DNA from: Rhodopseudomonas infernalis
GTDB taxonomy: Bacteria > Pseudomonadota > Alphaproteobacteria > Rhizobiales > Xanthobacteraceae
Assembly (NCBI RefSeq): GCF_022271405.1
Contig: NZ_JAJNAL010000011.1
Span: 62,001-126,000, forward strand
Length of the DNA: 64,000 bases
Reading direction: 5' to 3'
The notes beneath the pieces were generated by a model. The model had not been told where the DNA came from and did not search any database. It worked only from the letters and a program-made list of their open reading frames with translations. The translations under genes and the position numbers were made by a program. This document shows positions 35,676 to 45,332 of the stretch, piece after piece (the first letter of the stretch is position 1; each line of letters begins with the position of its first letter).

Positions 35676-35701
35676 ACGCCGCGCCAATTGCGGCGCGGCG
35701 T
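35676..35701 (+). terminator. Strong hairpin after msrB, terminator-like
   Basis: ACGCCGCGCC (35676-35685) pairs perfectly with GGCGCGGCGT (35692-35701) around AATTGC. There is no T run after it, so it may end or protect the message without being a classical rho-independent terminator. Confidence 0.55.
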
Positions 35702-35780
35702 AATCAGGAAGAAATCGGGCGGATGATCTGTCCGCGGCCGAAGCTGGCGTACACGTCACGGATCGACCGGGGAGGGTGCC

Positions 35781-35945
35781 ATGTCGTTCGCGACTATTCT
35801 CATCATCGCCCTGACCATCCTGCTGCTCGGCGGCTTCAGCCAGCGCTTCGGCGGCTATGGATACGGCCGCGGCTCGGGCCTCACCGGCCTGATCGGCGTC
35901 ATCCTGATGGTCGTCATCCTCATGGTGCTGCTTCGGAAGCTCTGA
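35781..35945 (+). CDS. DUF3309 small membrane protein
   Basis: This 54-residue protein matches the DUF3309 family: one membrane segment MSFATILIIALTILLL, a glycine-rich middle (GGFSQRFGGYGYGRG) and a second hydrophobic segment GLIGVILMVVILMVLL. GGGAGGG lies 5 bases before the ATG. Such proteins are common in rhizobia and often linked with stress, but I see no EcfG promoter here. Confidence 0.85.
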   Translation: MSFATILIIALTILLLGGFSQRFGGYGYGRGSGLTGLIGVILMVVILMVLLRKL

Positions 35946-36116
35946 GGCGCGTCTGCCCCTGAAAAGTGGCCGCAGCGGCCAATTCGAACGCTGGGGTCGC
36001 AATTTCGGCGTTCGTGCCTATATTAGGCAGGAAATTCGAGACATGCTGCCGGAAGCTCTCGCAGACTTTCTGCGCAGCGTTCAATTCATGCGTATCGTCA
36101 GAAGGTTAGTTGCACC

Positions 36117-36395
36117 ATGGCATTCAGCTTCGAAACTGCCGCCGAATTATTTCCTGCAGCGATCCGGAAGAAGAAGCGCGCCGGTTTCACCTATCGCCGG
36201 TTCGACAATGCGGCCGACGCGGTGAAATTCGCTATCGAGGAACTGCCAGCGGATTCGCTGAACGGCGCCTACCTTCAGGTCGACGAAGCGCGGTTTGACC
36301 AAAAGGGCATCCGAGAGCTGTACGACAGCGAGGCCTACCCCCATCAGCGCCGCGTCGAGGAATCCGCGGATGCGCTGAAAGAGGACGCCGCCTGA
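36117..36395 (+). CDS. Conserved small hypothetical protein
   Basis: This 92-residue acidic protein starts MAFSFETAAELFPAAI and has KFAIEELPADSLNGAYLQVDE, a pattern seen in small proteins of Bradyrhizobium relatives (from memory, without a name). It has no signal peptide or membrane segment. Codon use fits the surrounding genes, so I think it is real. Function is unknown. Confidence 0.65.
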   Translation: MAFSFETAAELFPAAIRKKKRAGFTYRRFDNAADAVKFAIEELPADSLNGAYLQVDEARFDQKGIRELYDSEAYPHQRRVEESADALKEDAA

Positions 36396-36415
36396 TACCC
36401 TGCGCGGGCACGATC

Positions 36416-36760
36416 CTACATTCGAGCGAATGTCTTCGTGTCGCAGCGATCGACAATTGCTGCGGGGCGTGACGAGATCAGCTTGAGGTCCCGGTAAAAC
36501 AACGCGTAGGTCTGCTGCGTCGGAGCAGGCGTACTGCTGCGTACACAAACGATCCACGGTGCCACCGTGACAGGGTTGGCCTCGATTGGCCCCGCCACTT
36601 CAAGGGGCTCTGCTAGCTTCGCCTCGCCGGCAACGCGCTTGATATCAGCGGTCGCGGATTTGATCGTCGGCGCCTGCGCGGCGGGCTCGGGAATACCCTC
36701 GAGAATACCCGAACACGCGCCCAGTGCCATCGACGAAAGAATGATAGTTAGCGTTCGCAT
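36416..36760 (-). CDS. Small lipoprotein A of a divergent related pair
   Basis: This 114-residue protein has a signal peptide with lipobox LGAC (acylated Cys near residue 17) and a C-terminal pattern of W, CV, QTY, R-D and D-x-C-x-T-K-T-F. The same pattern occurs in the divergent lipoprotein at 36903. The preferred ATG at 36760 (MRTLTIILSSMALGAC) gives a normal lipoprotein start. Function unknown. Confidence 0.7.
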   Translation of the reverse strand: MRTLTIILSSMALGACSGILEGIPEPAAQAPTIKSATADIKRVAGEAKLAEPLEVAGPIEANPVTVAPWIVCVRSSTPAPTQQTYALFYRDLKLISSRPAAIVDRCDTKTFARM

Positions 36761-36902
36761 TCGTCTTCGATTCGTAAGTTGTTGGCGCGAGTGAGTAAAC
36801 CGACGCGGCTCGTATAGCAACGCCGGCGCGGCGAAGATGAGGCGGACAAAAAGCAAGGGCTCGCCCGTTCTCAGCGCCGTCAGATCAGGCTAAACAGGCG
36901 CG

Positions 36903-37304
36903 ATGCAGCGCCTTGCTCAACACTCGGCAGTGGTAATTTTGGCCACCTTCCTGTGCGGCTGCGCTGTCGATTCCAACCTCAGCTTCGCCCCGGATTTCAT
37001 GAAGCAGGCCCCGCCCGCGTCGTCGGCTCCCGACGTTCCGCCGGATGTCGGCAGTTTGCTGAAGTCCAACGTTAATGCAGTGTTCGCGCAAGGATCGTCG
37101 CCCGCGGACCTTCGCTTCTCACCGCCTGTTGCCGGCAAGTATGGCGGCTGGGACACCTGCGTGCAGGGCGAGGTGGTCGGAGTGACGGGACAGCCACTCG
37201 GGCTTCAGACATACCTCGTCAACATCGATCGCAATCACGTCGGACGCCGCGAACGTGTCGGCTCCGATCATTGGTGCGCGCGGGAGACTTACAAGCGGCT
37301 CTGA
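36903..37304 (+). CDS. Small lipoprotein B of a divergent related pair
   Basis: This 133-residue protein has a signal peptide with lipobox FLCGC (acylated Cys near residue 20). Its C-terminal half (W, TCV, LQTYLV, DHWCARETY) resembles that of the lipoprotein at 36416, so both probably share a small disulfide-bonded domain. Their starts face each other across 142 bases, so they may be co-regulated. Function unknown. Confidence 0.72.
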   Translation: MQRLAQHSAVVILATFLCGCAVDSNLSFAPDFMKQAPPASSAPDVPPDVGSLLKSNVNAVFAQGSSPADLRFSPPVAGKYGGWDTCVQGEVVGVTGQPLGLQTYLVNIDRNHVGRRERVGSDHWCARETYKRL

Positions 37305-37372
37305 CCGCGCGGCTGGCTCGAGACGCCGAGGCCCCGCGCAATCAGGCCCGCGCAGTTCTGCCGCTGCAGCCT

Positions 37373-38869
37373 TCAGATCGTCTGATTGTAAGCACCGACT
37401 TCCGGATGCTTGCGCAGCACGACGTTCACCGCCTCGAACATCTCGTGCATCCGCGCTTCCGATACCGGGCTCTCGACCACGACGACCAGCTCCGGCTTGT
37501 TCGATGAGGCACGCACCAACCCCCAGCTTCCGTCTTCGCAGGTCACGCGCACGCCGTTCACGGTGACGAGATCGCGGATCGGCTGCCCGGCCACCTTGTC
37601 GCCGTTTGTCTGCGCCGCTTCGAAGTGCTTCACGACCGCATCAATCACGCCGTACTTCTTCTCGTCATCGCAATGCGGCGACATCGTCGGTGACGACCAT
37701 GTCTTCGGCAGGGCATCTTTCAGTTGCGACATCGCTTTGTCCGCCGCTCGATCGAGCATCTCGCAGATTGCGATCGCCGAGACGAGGCCGTCGTCATAGC
37801 CGCGGCCGGGCGGGGCGTTGAAGAAGAAGTGTCCCGATTTCTCGAAGCCAGCGAGCGCGTTGAGTTCGTTCGTGCGGCGCTTCATGTAGGAGTGGCCGGT
37901 CTTCCAATATTCGGTCTTGGCGCCCTGCGCCTGCAGCACCGGATCGGTCGCGAACAGGCCGGTGGATTTGACGTCGACAACGAACTGCGCGTTGGGGGTG
38001 ATCGCCGACATATCGCGCGCCAGCATCACGCCGACCTTGTCGGCGAAAATCTCCTCGCCGGTGTCGTCGACCACGCCGCAGCGATCGCCGTCGCCGTCGA
38101 AGCCGAGGCCGAGGTCGGCCTTGTGGTCCAGCACCGCGTCGCGGATGGCGTGCAGCATTTCCATGTCTTCGGGATTTGGATTGTACTTCGGGAAGGTGTG
38201 GTCGAGCTCGGTATCGAGCGGAATCACTTCGCAGCCGATCGCTTCCATCACCTGCGGCGCGAACGCGCCCGCGGTGCCGTTGCCGCAGGCGACCACGACC
38301 TTCAGCTTGCGCTTCAGCCTGGCGTGTTTGGTGAGATCGGCGATGTAGCGCGCCGGGTAATCCTGGTGAAAGACATAGCTGCCGCTGCCGCTCTTGAACC
38401 GAGCGCCGAGAACGATCTCCTTGAGCCGATTCATCTCGTCCGGCCCGAAGGTCAGTGGCCGGTTGGCGCCCATCTTGACGCCGGTCCAGCCGTTATCGTT
38501 GTGCGAGGCAGTGACCATCGCGACGCACGGCACGTCGAGATCGAATTGCGCAAAATACGCCATCGGCGTGACCGCCAGCCCGATGTCGTGCACCTTGCAA
38601 CCCGACGCCATCAGGCCCGCAATCAGCGCGTATTTAATCGACGCCGAATAGCCGCGGAAATCGTGGCCGGTGACGATCTCCTGCGGACGCCCAAGCTCCG
38701 CGATCAGAGTGCCGAGCCCCATGCCCAGCGCCTGCACACCCATCAGGTTGATCTCTTTGCCGAACAGCCAACGCGCGTCGTACTCGCGAAAGCCGGTCGG
38801 CCTCACCATCGGCTCGGATTCATAGGCGTAGGTGTTGGGCAGCAACGCTGCCTTCGGCCGCGGAAACAT
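37373..38869 (-). CDS. Phosphomannomutase/phosphoglucomutase
   Basis: This 498-residue enzyme has the phosphoserine loop TASHN (Ser122), the metal-binding DGDGDR near 259-264 and the C-terminal phosphate-binding RASSNKPELVVVVE. It interconverts mannose-6-phosphate and mannose-1-phosphate (and possibly the glucose forms) and feeds the ManC-like enzyme encoded just upstream. The two genes are 50 bases apart and co-transcribed, which gives a GDP-mannose supply for the polysaccharide region that follows. Confidence 0.92.
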   Translation of the reverse strand: MFPRPKAALLPNTYAYESEPMVRPTGFREYDARWLFGKEINLMGVQALGMGLGTLIAELGRPQEIVTGHDFRGYSASIKYALIAGLMASGCKVHDIGLAVTPMAYFAQFDLDVPCVAMVTASHNDNGWTGVKMGANRPLTFGPDEMNRLKEIVLGARFKSGSGSYVFHQDYPARYIADLTKHARLKRKLKVVVACGNGTAGAFAPQVMEAIGCEVIPLDTELDHTFPKYNPNPEDMEMLHAIRDAVLDHKADLGLGFDGDGDRCGVVDDTGEEIFADKVGVMLARDMSAITPNAQFVVDVKSTGLFATDPVLQAQGAKTEYWKTGHSYMKRRTNELNALAGFEKSGHFFFNAPPGRGYDDGLVSAIAICEMLDRAADKAMSQLKDALPKTWSSPTMSPHCDDEKKYGVIDAVVKHFEAAQTNGDKVAGQPIRDLVTVNGVRVTCEDGSWGLVRASSNKPELVVVVESPVSEARMHEMFEAVNVVLRKHPEVGAYNQTI

Positions 38870-38919
38870 ATTGGTTACTCTCGATCAAGGACGGGGGCGG
38901 ATGACGATCTCAACGCGTG

Positions 38920-40326
38920 CTATGTGCGACGGTAATCGTCATCGAACCGAATGATGTCGTCCTCGCCGAGATAGCTTCCGGTCTGAACCTCGATCAATTC
39001 GAGGGTGATCTTCCCGGGATTGTCGAGCCGGTGCGTCGCACCGATCGGGATGTAGATCGACTCGTTTTCATGAATCGTCTTGACGAGATCGTCCACCGTC
39101 ACCTGAGCCGTGCCGCGGACGACGATCCAGTGCTCCGAGCGATGATGGTGCTTCTGTAGCGACAACCGCTCGCCAGGCTTGACCACGATCCGTTTCACCT
39201 GGTGGCGATCGCCCTTGTCGAGCGACTGATAGGACCCCCACGGCCGATGCACCAGGATGTGGTCCTCGGTGACATTGGGCGCCACAGTCTTGAGGTGGCC
39301 GACGAGCGTCTTCATGCTGTTGCTGCCGTTCTGTCGGCTCACCAGGATGGCGTCCTGCGTGGCGACGACGACCAGATCGTCGACGCCCTGAAGCGCGATG
39401 AGTGCCTTGTCGGTCCAAACGTTGCAGTTGTGAGAATCTTCGAATACCGCGTTGCCCCGGGCGGTATTGCCGTCGCTGTCCTTATCCGACAGTTGCCAGA
39501 TTGCTAGCCAGGAGCCGACATCCGACCAGCCGTATGAAACTGCGATCACCGATGCGCGCGAGGTCGTTTCCATCACGGCATAGTCGATCGAGATTGGTTT
39601 GGCGGCATCGAACGATGCGCGGTCGAGGACGCAGAAATCGAGATCTTCGGTCGCTTTGGCCACGGCCGCCTCGACGTTCTCGATGCTGTCGGCATCGACA
39701 GCTCGGTATTCGTCCAGCAAGGTGGCGGCGCGGAACATGAAATTGCCGGTGTTCCAAAGGTAGCCGTCCGAGACGTAGCGTTTCGCCGTCTCCAGATCGG
39801 GCTTTTCCACGAAGCGTTCGACCGGCATCACGCCATTTTGCTGTTCCGGGGAAGGTTTGATGTAGCCGTATTCGACCGACGGCCCCTCCGGACGAACGCC
39901 GAACGTGACGATACGGCCAGCCTCTGCGGCGCCCAGACCTTGTCGGCACGCGGCAACAAAAGCGGAATCATCGTCCACCACATGGTCGGCGGCGAGCGCG
40001 ACGACCACGGCCTCTGGATTTCGCCGCGCCGCGAACGCTGCCCCAGCAGCGATCGCCGGACCGGAATCACGCTTGACCGGCTCGAGCAAGATATCCGCGT
40101 CCAGCCCGATCTCGGCGAGCTGCTCACGGACGAGAAAGCGATAGGCCAGATTTGTAATGACGATCGGCCGCTCGAACAGCTCGGGGTCGGAAACCCGCAG
40201 CATGGTGTTCTGAAAAGTCGAGCGATTGCCGAAGAGCGCAAGGAATTGCTTTGGACGCCCTTCGCGTGACGCTGGCCAAAGTCTCGTCCCGGCCCCACCA
40301 CACATGATAAGCGGAAATATTCGCAA
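38920..40326 (-). CDS. manC: Mannose-1-phosphate guanylyltransferase / mannose-6-phosphate isomerase
   Basis: This 468-residue bifunctional enzyme has the nucleotidyltransferase opening MCGGAGTRLWPASREGRPKQF-type motif near residues 8-27 and a C-terminal cupin isomerase domain (PWGSYQSLDKGDRHQVKRI, then LQKHHHRSEHWIVVRG). It makes GDP-mannose and isomerises fructose-6-phosphate. The start appears to be TTG at 40326; no better one is in frame. It is the first gene of a two-gene operon with the mutase. Confidence 0.93.
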   Translation of the reverse strand: MRIFPLIMCGGAGTRLWPASREGRPKQFLALFGNRSTFQNTMLRVSDPELFERPIVITNLAYRFLVREQLAEIGLDADILLEPVKRDSGPAIAAGAAFAARRNPEAVVVALAADHVVDDDSAFVAACRQGLGAAEAGRIVTFGVRPEGPSVEYGYIKPSPEQQNGVMPVERFVEKPDLETAKRYVSDGYLWNTGNFMFRAATLLDEYRAVDADSIENVEAAVAKATEDLDFCVLDRASFDAAKPISIDYAVMETTSRASVIAVSYGWSDVGSWLAIWQLSDKDSDGNTARGNAVFEDSHNCNVWTDKALIALQGVDDLVVVATQDAILVSRQNGSNSMKTLVGHLKTVAPNVTEDHILVHRPWGSYQSLDKGDRHQVKRIVVKPGERLSLQKHHHRSEHWIVVRGTAQVTVDDLVKTIHENESIYIPIGATHRLDNPGKITLELIEVQTGSYLGEDDIIRFDDDYRRT

Positions 40327-40934
40327 TCGGGCCTCCGTAGGTTTGCCTGTCCCCTAGCATGATCGACCCCGGCGGGCAATTTGACGCGCTGCAACGGCAG
40401 GGCGACGCAGATGGTCGATGGTCAGCCGTGAGGAGCAGGTGGGGTTGCAACGTCATCTCTCCTCAAGCGGCGTGCGATGCGTCCCTGCAGCTGGGGATTT
40501 TGAGTTGCTTTGCCTGGCGAGGGATAGACCTGTCCGGGACAGCCCGCCATCGTTTGTCCCGAACGGCACTGGTCTCGAGCTATCGACTGAAATCCGGCGA
40601 TAGCACCTCTTAGCAGTTCGGGTCGGTATTCTTCGCGAGGATACACATCGTGCGAGTTCGCAATTGTTGAGCTCCCTCGTAACAAGCTGTGGATCGATAC
40701 CAGCTTGCGACCGTCTCGAGTGTGGCCGTTCGAACGATGCAACATAGAGCGTCGCTGCGTGCGGGAAAATGCCTCGCACTTACAGAAATTCTTGTCCCGC
40801 TGAGCTGAGGGACGGGACTACGTGAACCGGGCGGATAGCTGATCCTTGAAGGCTGCTAGCTTGTACGTTACATGCGATCCATAGATGCATCGATGACGCC
40901 GCCGATTGCGCGAGCAGTATCGGGATAATCCATT
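40327..40934. other. Intergenic region before cysD
   Basis: This 608-base gap lies between divergent operons. Several short frames exist but none has a family or ribosome-binding site I would defend. It should contain the manC and cysD promoters, and I see no clear riboswitch or repeat. Confidence 0.5.
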
Positions 40935-41867
40935 TTGGATAGTCAGTCGGACTGCCCCTTAACTACCAAGCTACCGCCTAACCTGAAGCGAATCGAGTCC
41001 GAGTCGATCGAGATCATGCGCGACGTCGTCGCGACGTTCCGTAACCCGGTGATGCTCTATTCGGTCGGCAAGGACTCCAGTGTCATGCTCCGGCTGGCAC
41101 TGAAGGCATTCTATCCCGCGCCGCTACCGTTTCCGCTGCTTCATGTCGATACGACCTGGAAGTTTCGCGACATGATTACGTTTCGCGACGAGCAGGCGCG
41201 AACCCACGGGCTGGATCTGCGGGTTCACGTCAATCGGGATGGGCTCGCGAAGGGCATCAATCCGTTCTCTGCCAGCTCGTCGACCTATACGGACATCATG
41301 AAAACCGAAGGGCTGAAGCAGGCGCTGAGCAACTATCAGTTCGACGCCGCACTCGGCGGTGCAAGGCGCGATGAAGAGAAGAGTCGCGCGAAAGAACGAA
41401 TCTTCTCGTTTCGTTCGAAGGACCAGGTGTGGGACCCTCGCGATCAGAGGCCGGAGCTTTGGAATCTGTTCAATCCGTTGATCCATCCGGGCGAGTCCAT
41501 TCGGGTGTTTCCTCTGTCGAATTGGACGGAGCTCGACATCTGGACCTACATCGGTCTCGAGAAGATCCCTGTCGTTCCGTTGTATTTCGCGGCAGTCCGT
41601 CCGGTGGTCCGCCGTTCGGATAGCTGGATCATGGTCGACGATGCTCGTTTTCCGCTTGGTCCCGACGAAATCCCGGAAATGCGGCGCGTCAGGTTTCGGA
41701 CGCTTGGCTGCTATCCGTTGACCGGTGCAATCGAATCTGCGGCGGAGACCGTCAGCGAGATCATCTCCGAAATGGCGGCAACGCGGTTCTCGGAACGTCA
41801 GGGCAGGCTCATCGACGCCGATGAGGTGGGGTCGATGGAGAAGAAGAAGCGCGAAGGATACTTCTAG
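40935..41867 (+). CDS. cysD: Sulfate adenylyltransferase subunit 2
   Basis: This 310-residue protein has the PP-loop SVGKDSSV (residues 43-50) and ends in [10 protein letters not shown] as CysD/NodP proteins do. With CysN it makes adenylyl sulfate (APS) from ATP and sulfate. The frame opens at TTG 40935, which is a weak start, so the true start is uncertain by a few codons. It overlaps cysNC by one base. Genes of cysteine synthesis are not adjacent; the neighbours make polysaccharide. Confidence 0.93.
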   Translation: MDSQSDCPLTTKLPPNLKRIESESIEIMRDVVATFRNPVMLYSVGKDSSVMLRLALKAFYPAPLPFPLLHVDTTWKFRDMITFRDEQARTHGLDLRVHVNRDGLAKGINPFSASSSTYTDIMKTEGLKQALSNYQFDAALGGARRDEEKSRAKERIFSFRSKDQVWDPRDQRPELWNLFNPLIHPGESIRVFPLSNWTELDIWTYIGLEKIPVVPLYFAAVRPVVRRSDSWIMVDDARFPLGPDEIPEMRRVRFRTLGCYPLTGAIESAAETVSEIISEMAATRFSERQGRLIDADEVGSMEKKKREGYF

Positions 41868-43738
41868 TGAGTGCAAAGCCCTGCGAAGGGCCGGTCAAGG
41901 ATCTGCTCCGGTTCATCACCTGCGGATCGGTCGACGACGGCAAGTCGACCATGATCGGCCGCATGCTTCATGATTCAAAGCTGATCAGGGAAGACACTTT
42001 CCGCGCGCTGGCCGATGATTCACGCCGATATGGCACGAACGGAGGCGACGTCGATCTCGCCCTGATGGTGGACGGGCTTCAGGCCGAGCGCGAGCAAGGG
42101 ATCACCCTCGATGTGGCCTACTGCTTCTTTTCAACTCCGCGGCGGGCGTTCATCGTTGCCGATACGCCGGGCCACGAGCAATACACCCGGAACATGGCGA
42201 CCGGTGCCTCGACGGCCCAGCTCGCGGTGGTGCTGATCGATGCTCGTAAGGGGTTTTTGCAGCAAACGAAACGGCATACCTACATCTGCTCATTGCTGGG
42301 TCTGAAGCACGTCGTATTCGCCGTGAACAAGATCGACCTCGTCGGTTACTCCGAAGATGCGTTCTCGCGCATCTTCCAAGAGGCACACAACTTTGCCGCC
42401 CCGCTCGGCTTTCGATCCGTCCACGTCATCCCGATCTCCGCCCGCGACGGCGACAACATCATTGCACGATCCGCGCGCACGCCCTGGTACATCGGCCCGG
42501 CGCTGCTACCTTATTTGGAGACCGTGGACGTCTATAGCGACGCGCTCTCGAAGCCTTTCCGCTTCCAGGTGCAATGGGTGAATCGTCCGAATTCCGAGTT
42601 TCGGGGCTACGCCGGCACGATTGCGTCAGGTCGCATCGCCAAAGGGGACGCGGTTGTCGTCCCGACATCCGGCCAAACGTCGCGTATTCAGGACATCATC
42701 AGCGATCGGGCCTCACAAGATGCTGCCGAAGCCGGCGGTGCCATCGTGCTCACCCTGGAAGACGACATCGACATTGCGCGCGGCCACGTACTGTGCTCGC
42801 CGTCGCAGCAGCCGGAGGTCACCAATCGGTTCGCGGCGCATATACTCTGGATGGATCGCGAGCCGCTGATCTCCGGCCACTCGGTGTTGTGTCGGATCGG
42901 AACCAGCTTGATCTCCGCATCGATTTCGATCGACTGCAAGATCGACATCAGTACGCGTGCGCGGTCGCCGGGCAGCAGCATCGGCCTGAACGAAGTGGCG
43001 TTCTGCAATCTGGTCGCCGCTGCACCCGTAGCCTTCGATCCTTACGTTGATAACCCGAAGATGGGTGCGTTCGTCGTGATCGATCGCCACAGTTATCGCA
43101 CCGTCGGCGCCGGAATGATCGCTTTCAATCTCGATCGGCGGGACGAACGGCAGGCAAGCCAACCGGTCGTCGACAAGTCCGTGCGCGCTGCGCTCAAGCG
43201 GCAGAAGCCGGCGGCGCTATGGTTTACCGGGTTGTCGGGAGCCGGCAAATCGACGATTTCCCGACTTGTGGAAGCCCGCCTTCATGCTGCCGGTCATCAC
43301 ACGATGCTGCTGGACGGCGATCAGATGCGGGGCGGGCTGAATCGCGATCTCGGCTTCACTGCCGATGATCGGATCGAGAATATTCGCCGCGCCGGTGAGG
43401 TCGCCAAGCTGCTGCTCGAAAGCGGTCTTATCGTGCTGTGCGCATTCATCTCGCCGTACCGCGCTGAGCGAGCGAAGGTGCGGGAGCTGTTCCAACCCGA
43501 CGAGTTCGTCGAGATCTTCATCGACACGCCGATCGAGACCTGCATGGCTCGCGATCCGAAAGGCCTCTACGGCCATGCCCGCAGCGGCGAATTGACGAAT
43601 TTCACCGGCGTCGATGCGCCGTATGAGGCGCCGGAGGCTCCGGAGATTCATCTGAGGACGGCTGGATCGAATCCTGGGGAACTCGCCGATCAAGTCATGG
43701 GCGTGCTGGCGTCGCGCGGGCTGGTCGGCCGATCATGA
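41867..43738 (+). CDS. cysNC: Bifunctional sulfate adenylyltransferase subunit 1 / APS kinase
   Basis: This 623-residue fusion has an N-terminal GTPase (GSVDDGKS at residues 20-27, [16 protein letters not shown]) and a C-terminal APS kinase with the P-loop GLSGAGKS near residue 456. It activates sulfate to PAPS, the donor for sulfotransferases, as in rhizobial NodQ. The GTG start overlaps the cysD stop (TAGTG). Its place among glycosyltransferases suggests sulfation of a surface polysaccharide, though no sulfotransferase gene is visible in the window. Confidence 0.95.
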   Translation: MSAKPCEGPVKDLLRFITCGSVDDGKSTMIGRMLHDSKLIREDTFRALADDSRRYGTNGGDVDLALMVDGLQAEREQGITLDVAYCFFSTPRRAFIVADTPGHEQYTRNMATGASTAQLAVVLIDARKGFLQQTKRHTYICSLLGLKHVVFAVNKIDLVGYSEDAFSRIFQEAHNFAAPLGFRSVHVIPISARDGDNIIARSARTPWYIGPALLPYLETVDVYSDALSKPFRFQVQWVNRPNSEFRGYAGTIASGRIAKGDAVVVPTSGQTSRIQDIISDRASQDAAEAGGAIVLTLEDDIDIARGHVLCSPSQQPEVTNRFAAHILWMDREPLISGHSVLCRIGTSLISASISIDCKIDISTRARSPGSSIGLNEVAFCNLVAAAPVAFDPYVDNPKMGAFVVIDRHSYRTVGAGMIAFNLDRRDERQASQPVVDKSVRAALKRQKPAALWFTGLSGAGKSTISRLVEARLHAAGHHTMLLDGDQMRGGLNRDLGFTADDRIENIRRAGEVAKLLLESGLIVLCAFISPYRAERAKVRELFQPDEFVEIFIDTPIETCMARDPKGLYGHARSGELTNFTGVDAPYEAPEAPEIHLRTAGSNPGELADQVMGVLASRGLVGRS

Positions 43739-43936
43739 CAAGCGGACCAGGATAGCCGAGATGATCCGGCTGCCTCCGTCGATGACCAGTCGCCGCTGGT
43801 CGACGCGTTTGGATACTACGTTGCGGCCACAAGCGTGCGCTATTGTCGAGCCAGAAGTACGCGGATCAACGCCATCGGCGAGATCGCGATCTATAGGTCT
43901 GGCCGTGCCGCAGGATGATGATACGGAGTCAAAGAG

Positions 43937-45067
43937 ATGACCGGCTATCATGCGTTGTTTGCTAATAGACTGTGCGATATTGACACGGCGAAATACCTTT
44001 TGAACGAAGAGCTGTCTGGCCTTCTCACACCATTGATCGCACAGCGGTTCGATATCGAAACTGATCAGCTCAAATTGAAGTTGACAAAGAGGGAGGCTTG
44101 CGACCTGGAAGGTGGAGCACTGCGGGTCGCTCTCAGCAATGTCGCCCTTGATGGGTTCACAGGCTCGGAATTGTGGACGGTTGAAGCCGCGCAGTTTTTG
44201 TCGTCCGCTGGCGCCGCCGTTATCGTATACTCGCCCAGGATCGGACGGGTCGCAAAGCTCTTGTCCGAAAGCGGCATCTTCGTCACCTCGTCCGTTGAGG
44301 AGGTCGTCGACTTTTGTCCATCGGTGCTCCATGTCAATCACTTCGAGGCGGTGCGTCCTCTCGTTGATCGCCTCGTCGGCCATGCTCGGATCGTGAACAT
44401 GATCCACGGTTTGCTGCCCCGTCCCGGTCTTCCCGGGAATGAGAACGTCGATCGTTATTGTTCGGTATCTATCCATGCCAAGGCAAAGGTTCATATCCTG
44501 ACTAACACCCCATGGCCGGACATCGATATCCTGCCGAATTCCTTCGACGAACGCCGTTTCACGTCCACAGGAGATCCTGCGCGGTTCGGTCGGGCGCTTC
44601 TTTATTCGAGCCGGACCACGCCTCAGCACCGAGAGAAGTTGCGGTCCGTGCTCGCAGGGTACGGCTTGGAGTTGGAGCATTTGGGCCAGGGCGGAACGCC
44701 CACCACGGAGCCGGAGAATTTGCTGCCGCAGTTCGATGTCATCTTTGCCGTCGGAAGATCGGCCATTGAGGCCCTGGCCAGTGGGGCACACGTTATCCTA
44801 TGGGATGCAGGGATTGCAGGTCCGGCCGTAACGGCCAGCAATTTCTGGCAATGCGTGACAGCCAATTTCGCCTTGGCGGCAAATGTACTGACTTGGCGCT
44901 ACATCGAAAATCCCGATGCGCCGCAATGGATCGGCACGCAGTTATCCCACGGTAGTGAGGACGCGCGTGTGGCAACAACCCGCCTTACCCGAAATCACCT
45001 CAATCTATCTCGCGCCGGGTTGCGACTGTTGGCGCTTTATCAGCGTGTGCTGAACTCTGAGCTGTGA
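43937..45067 (+). CDS. Putative GT-B-type glycosyltransferase
   Basis: This 376-residue protein has a Rossmann-like N-terminal part (LWTVEAAQFLSSAGAAVIVYS, SVLHVNHFEAVRPLV) and a second half with LLPQFDVIFAVGRSAIEALASGAHVIL, the pattern of the donor-binding lobe of GT-B glycosyltransferases. It has no signal or membrane segment. It lacks a clean match to a named family, so donor and acceptor are unknown. Its G+C is a little lower than its neighbours, as often in O-antigen genes. Confidence 0.65.
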   Translation: MTGYHALFANRLCDIDTAKYLLNEELSGLLTPLIAQRFDIETDQLKLKLTKREACDLEGGALRVALSNVALDGFTGSELWTVEAAQFLSSAGAAVIVYSPRIGRVAKLLSESGIFVTSSVEEVVDFCPSVLHVNHFEAVRPLVDRLVGHARIVNMIHGLLPRPGLPGNENVDRYCSVSIHAKAKVHILTNTPWPDIDILPNSFDERRFTSTGDPARFGRALLYSSRTTPQHREKLRSVLAGYGLELEHLGQGGTPTTEPENLLPQFDVIFAVGRSAIEALASGAHVILWDAGIAGPAVTASNFWQCVTANFALAANVLTWRYIENPDAPQWIGTQLSHGSEDARVATTRLTRNHLNLSRAGLRLLALYQRVLNSEL

Positions 45068-45332
45068 TCTCTCGGGAGGATTGACGACTGGAGCGTTAAC
45101 TTACGAAGCTCGGCCTCGGTTCGGCGCTTCGCCTAAGCAAGGTCAAAACGTGGGGCCGGGGCACGGGCCGCCGATGCAGCTTTTGCCTAAACCTTTGCGA
45201 CCTGCGGGGTTGCCTCTGGCGGAGTTGAGCTGGTCTGTGCACGATCTAGTCTCGAGTTCGGTGGTTTCGCTCTGCAGCCAAATCGTCTAGAAGGCAGTCG
45301 CGGCACGGGATCGTGCTGGGCCGCCTTGTCAG

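Noticed and set aside
37724-38935. 403-codon frame opposite phosphomannomutase
   Set aside because: Shadow of a well-conserved enzyme.
40453-40779. Possible gene in the gap before cysD
   Set aside because: No ribosome-binding site, no family and a composition unlike real genes nearby.
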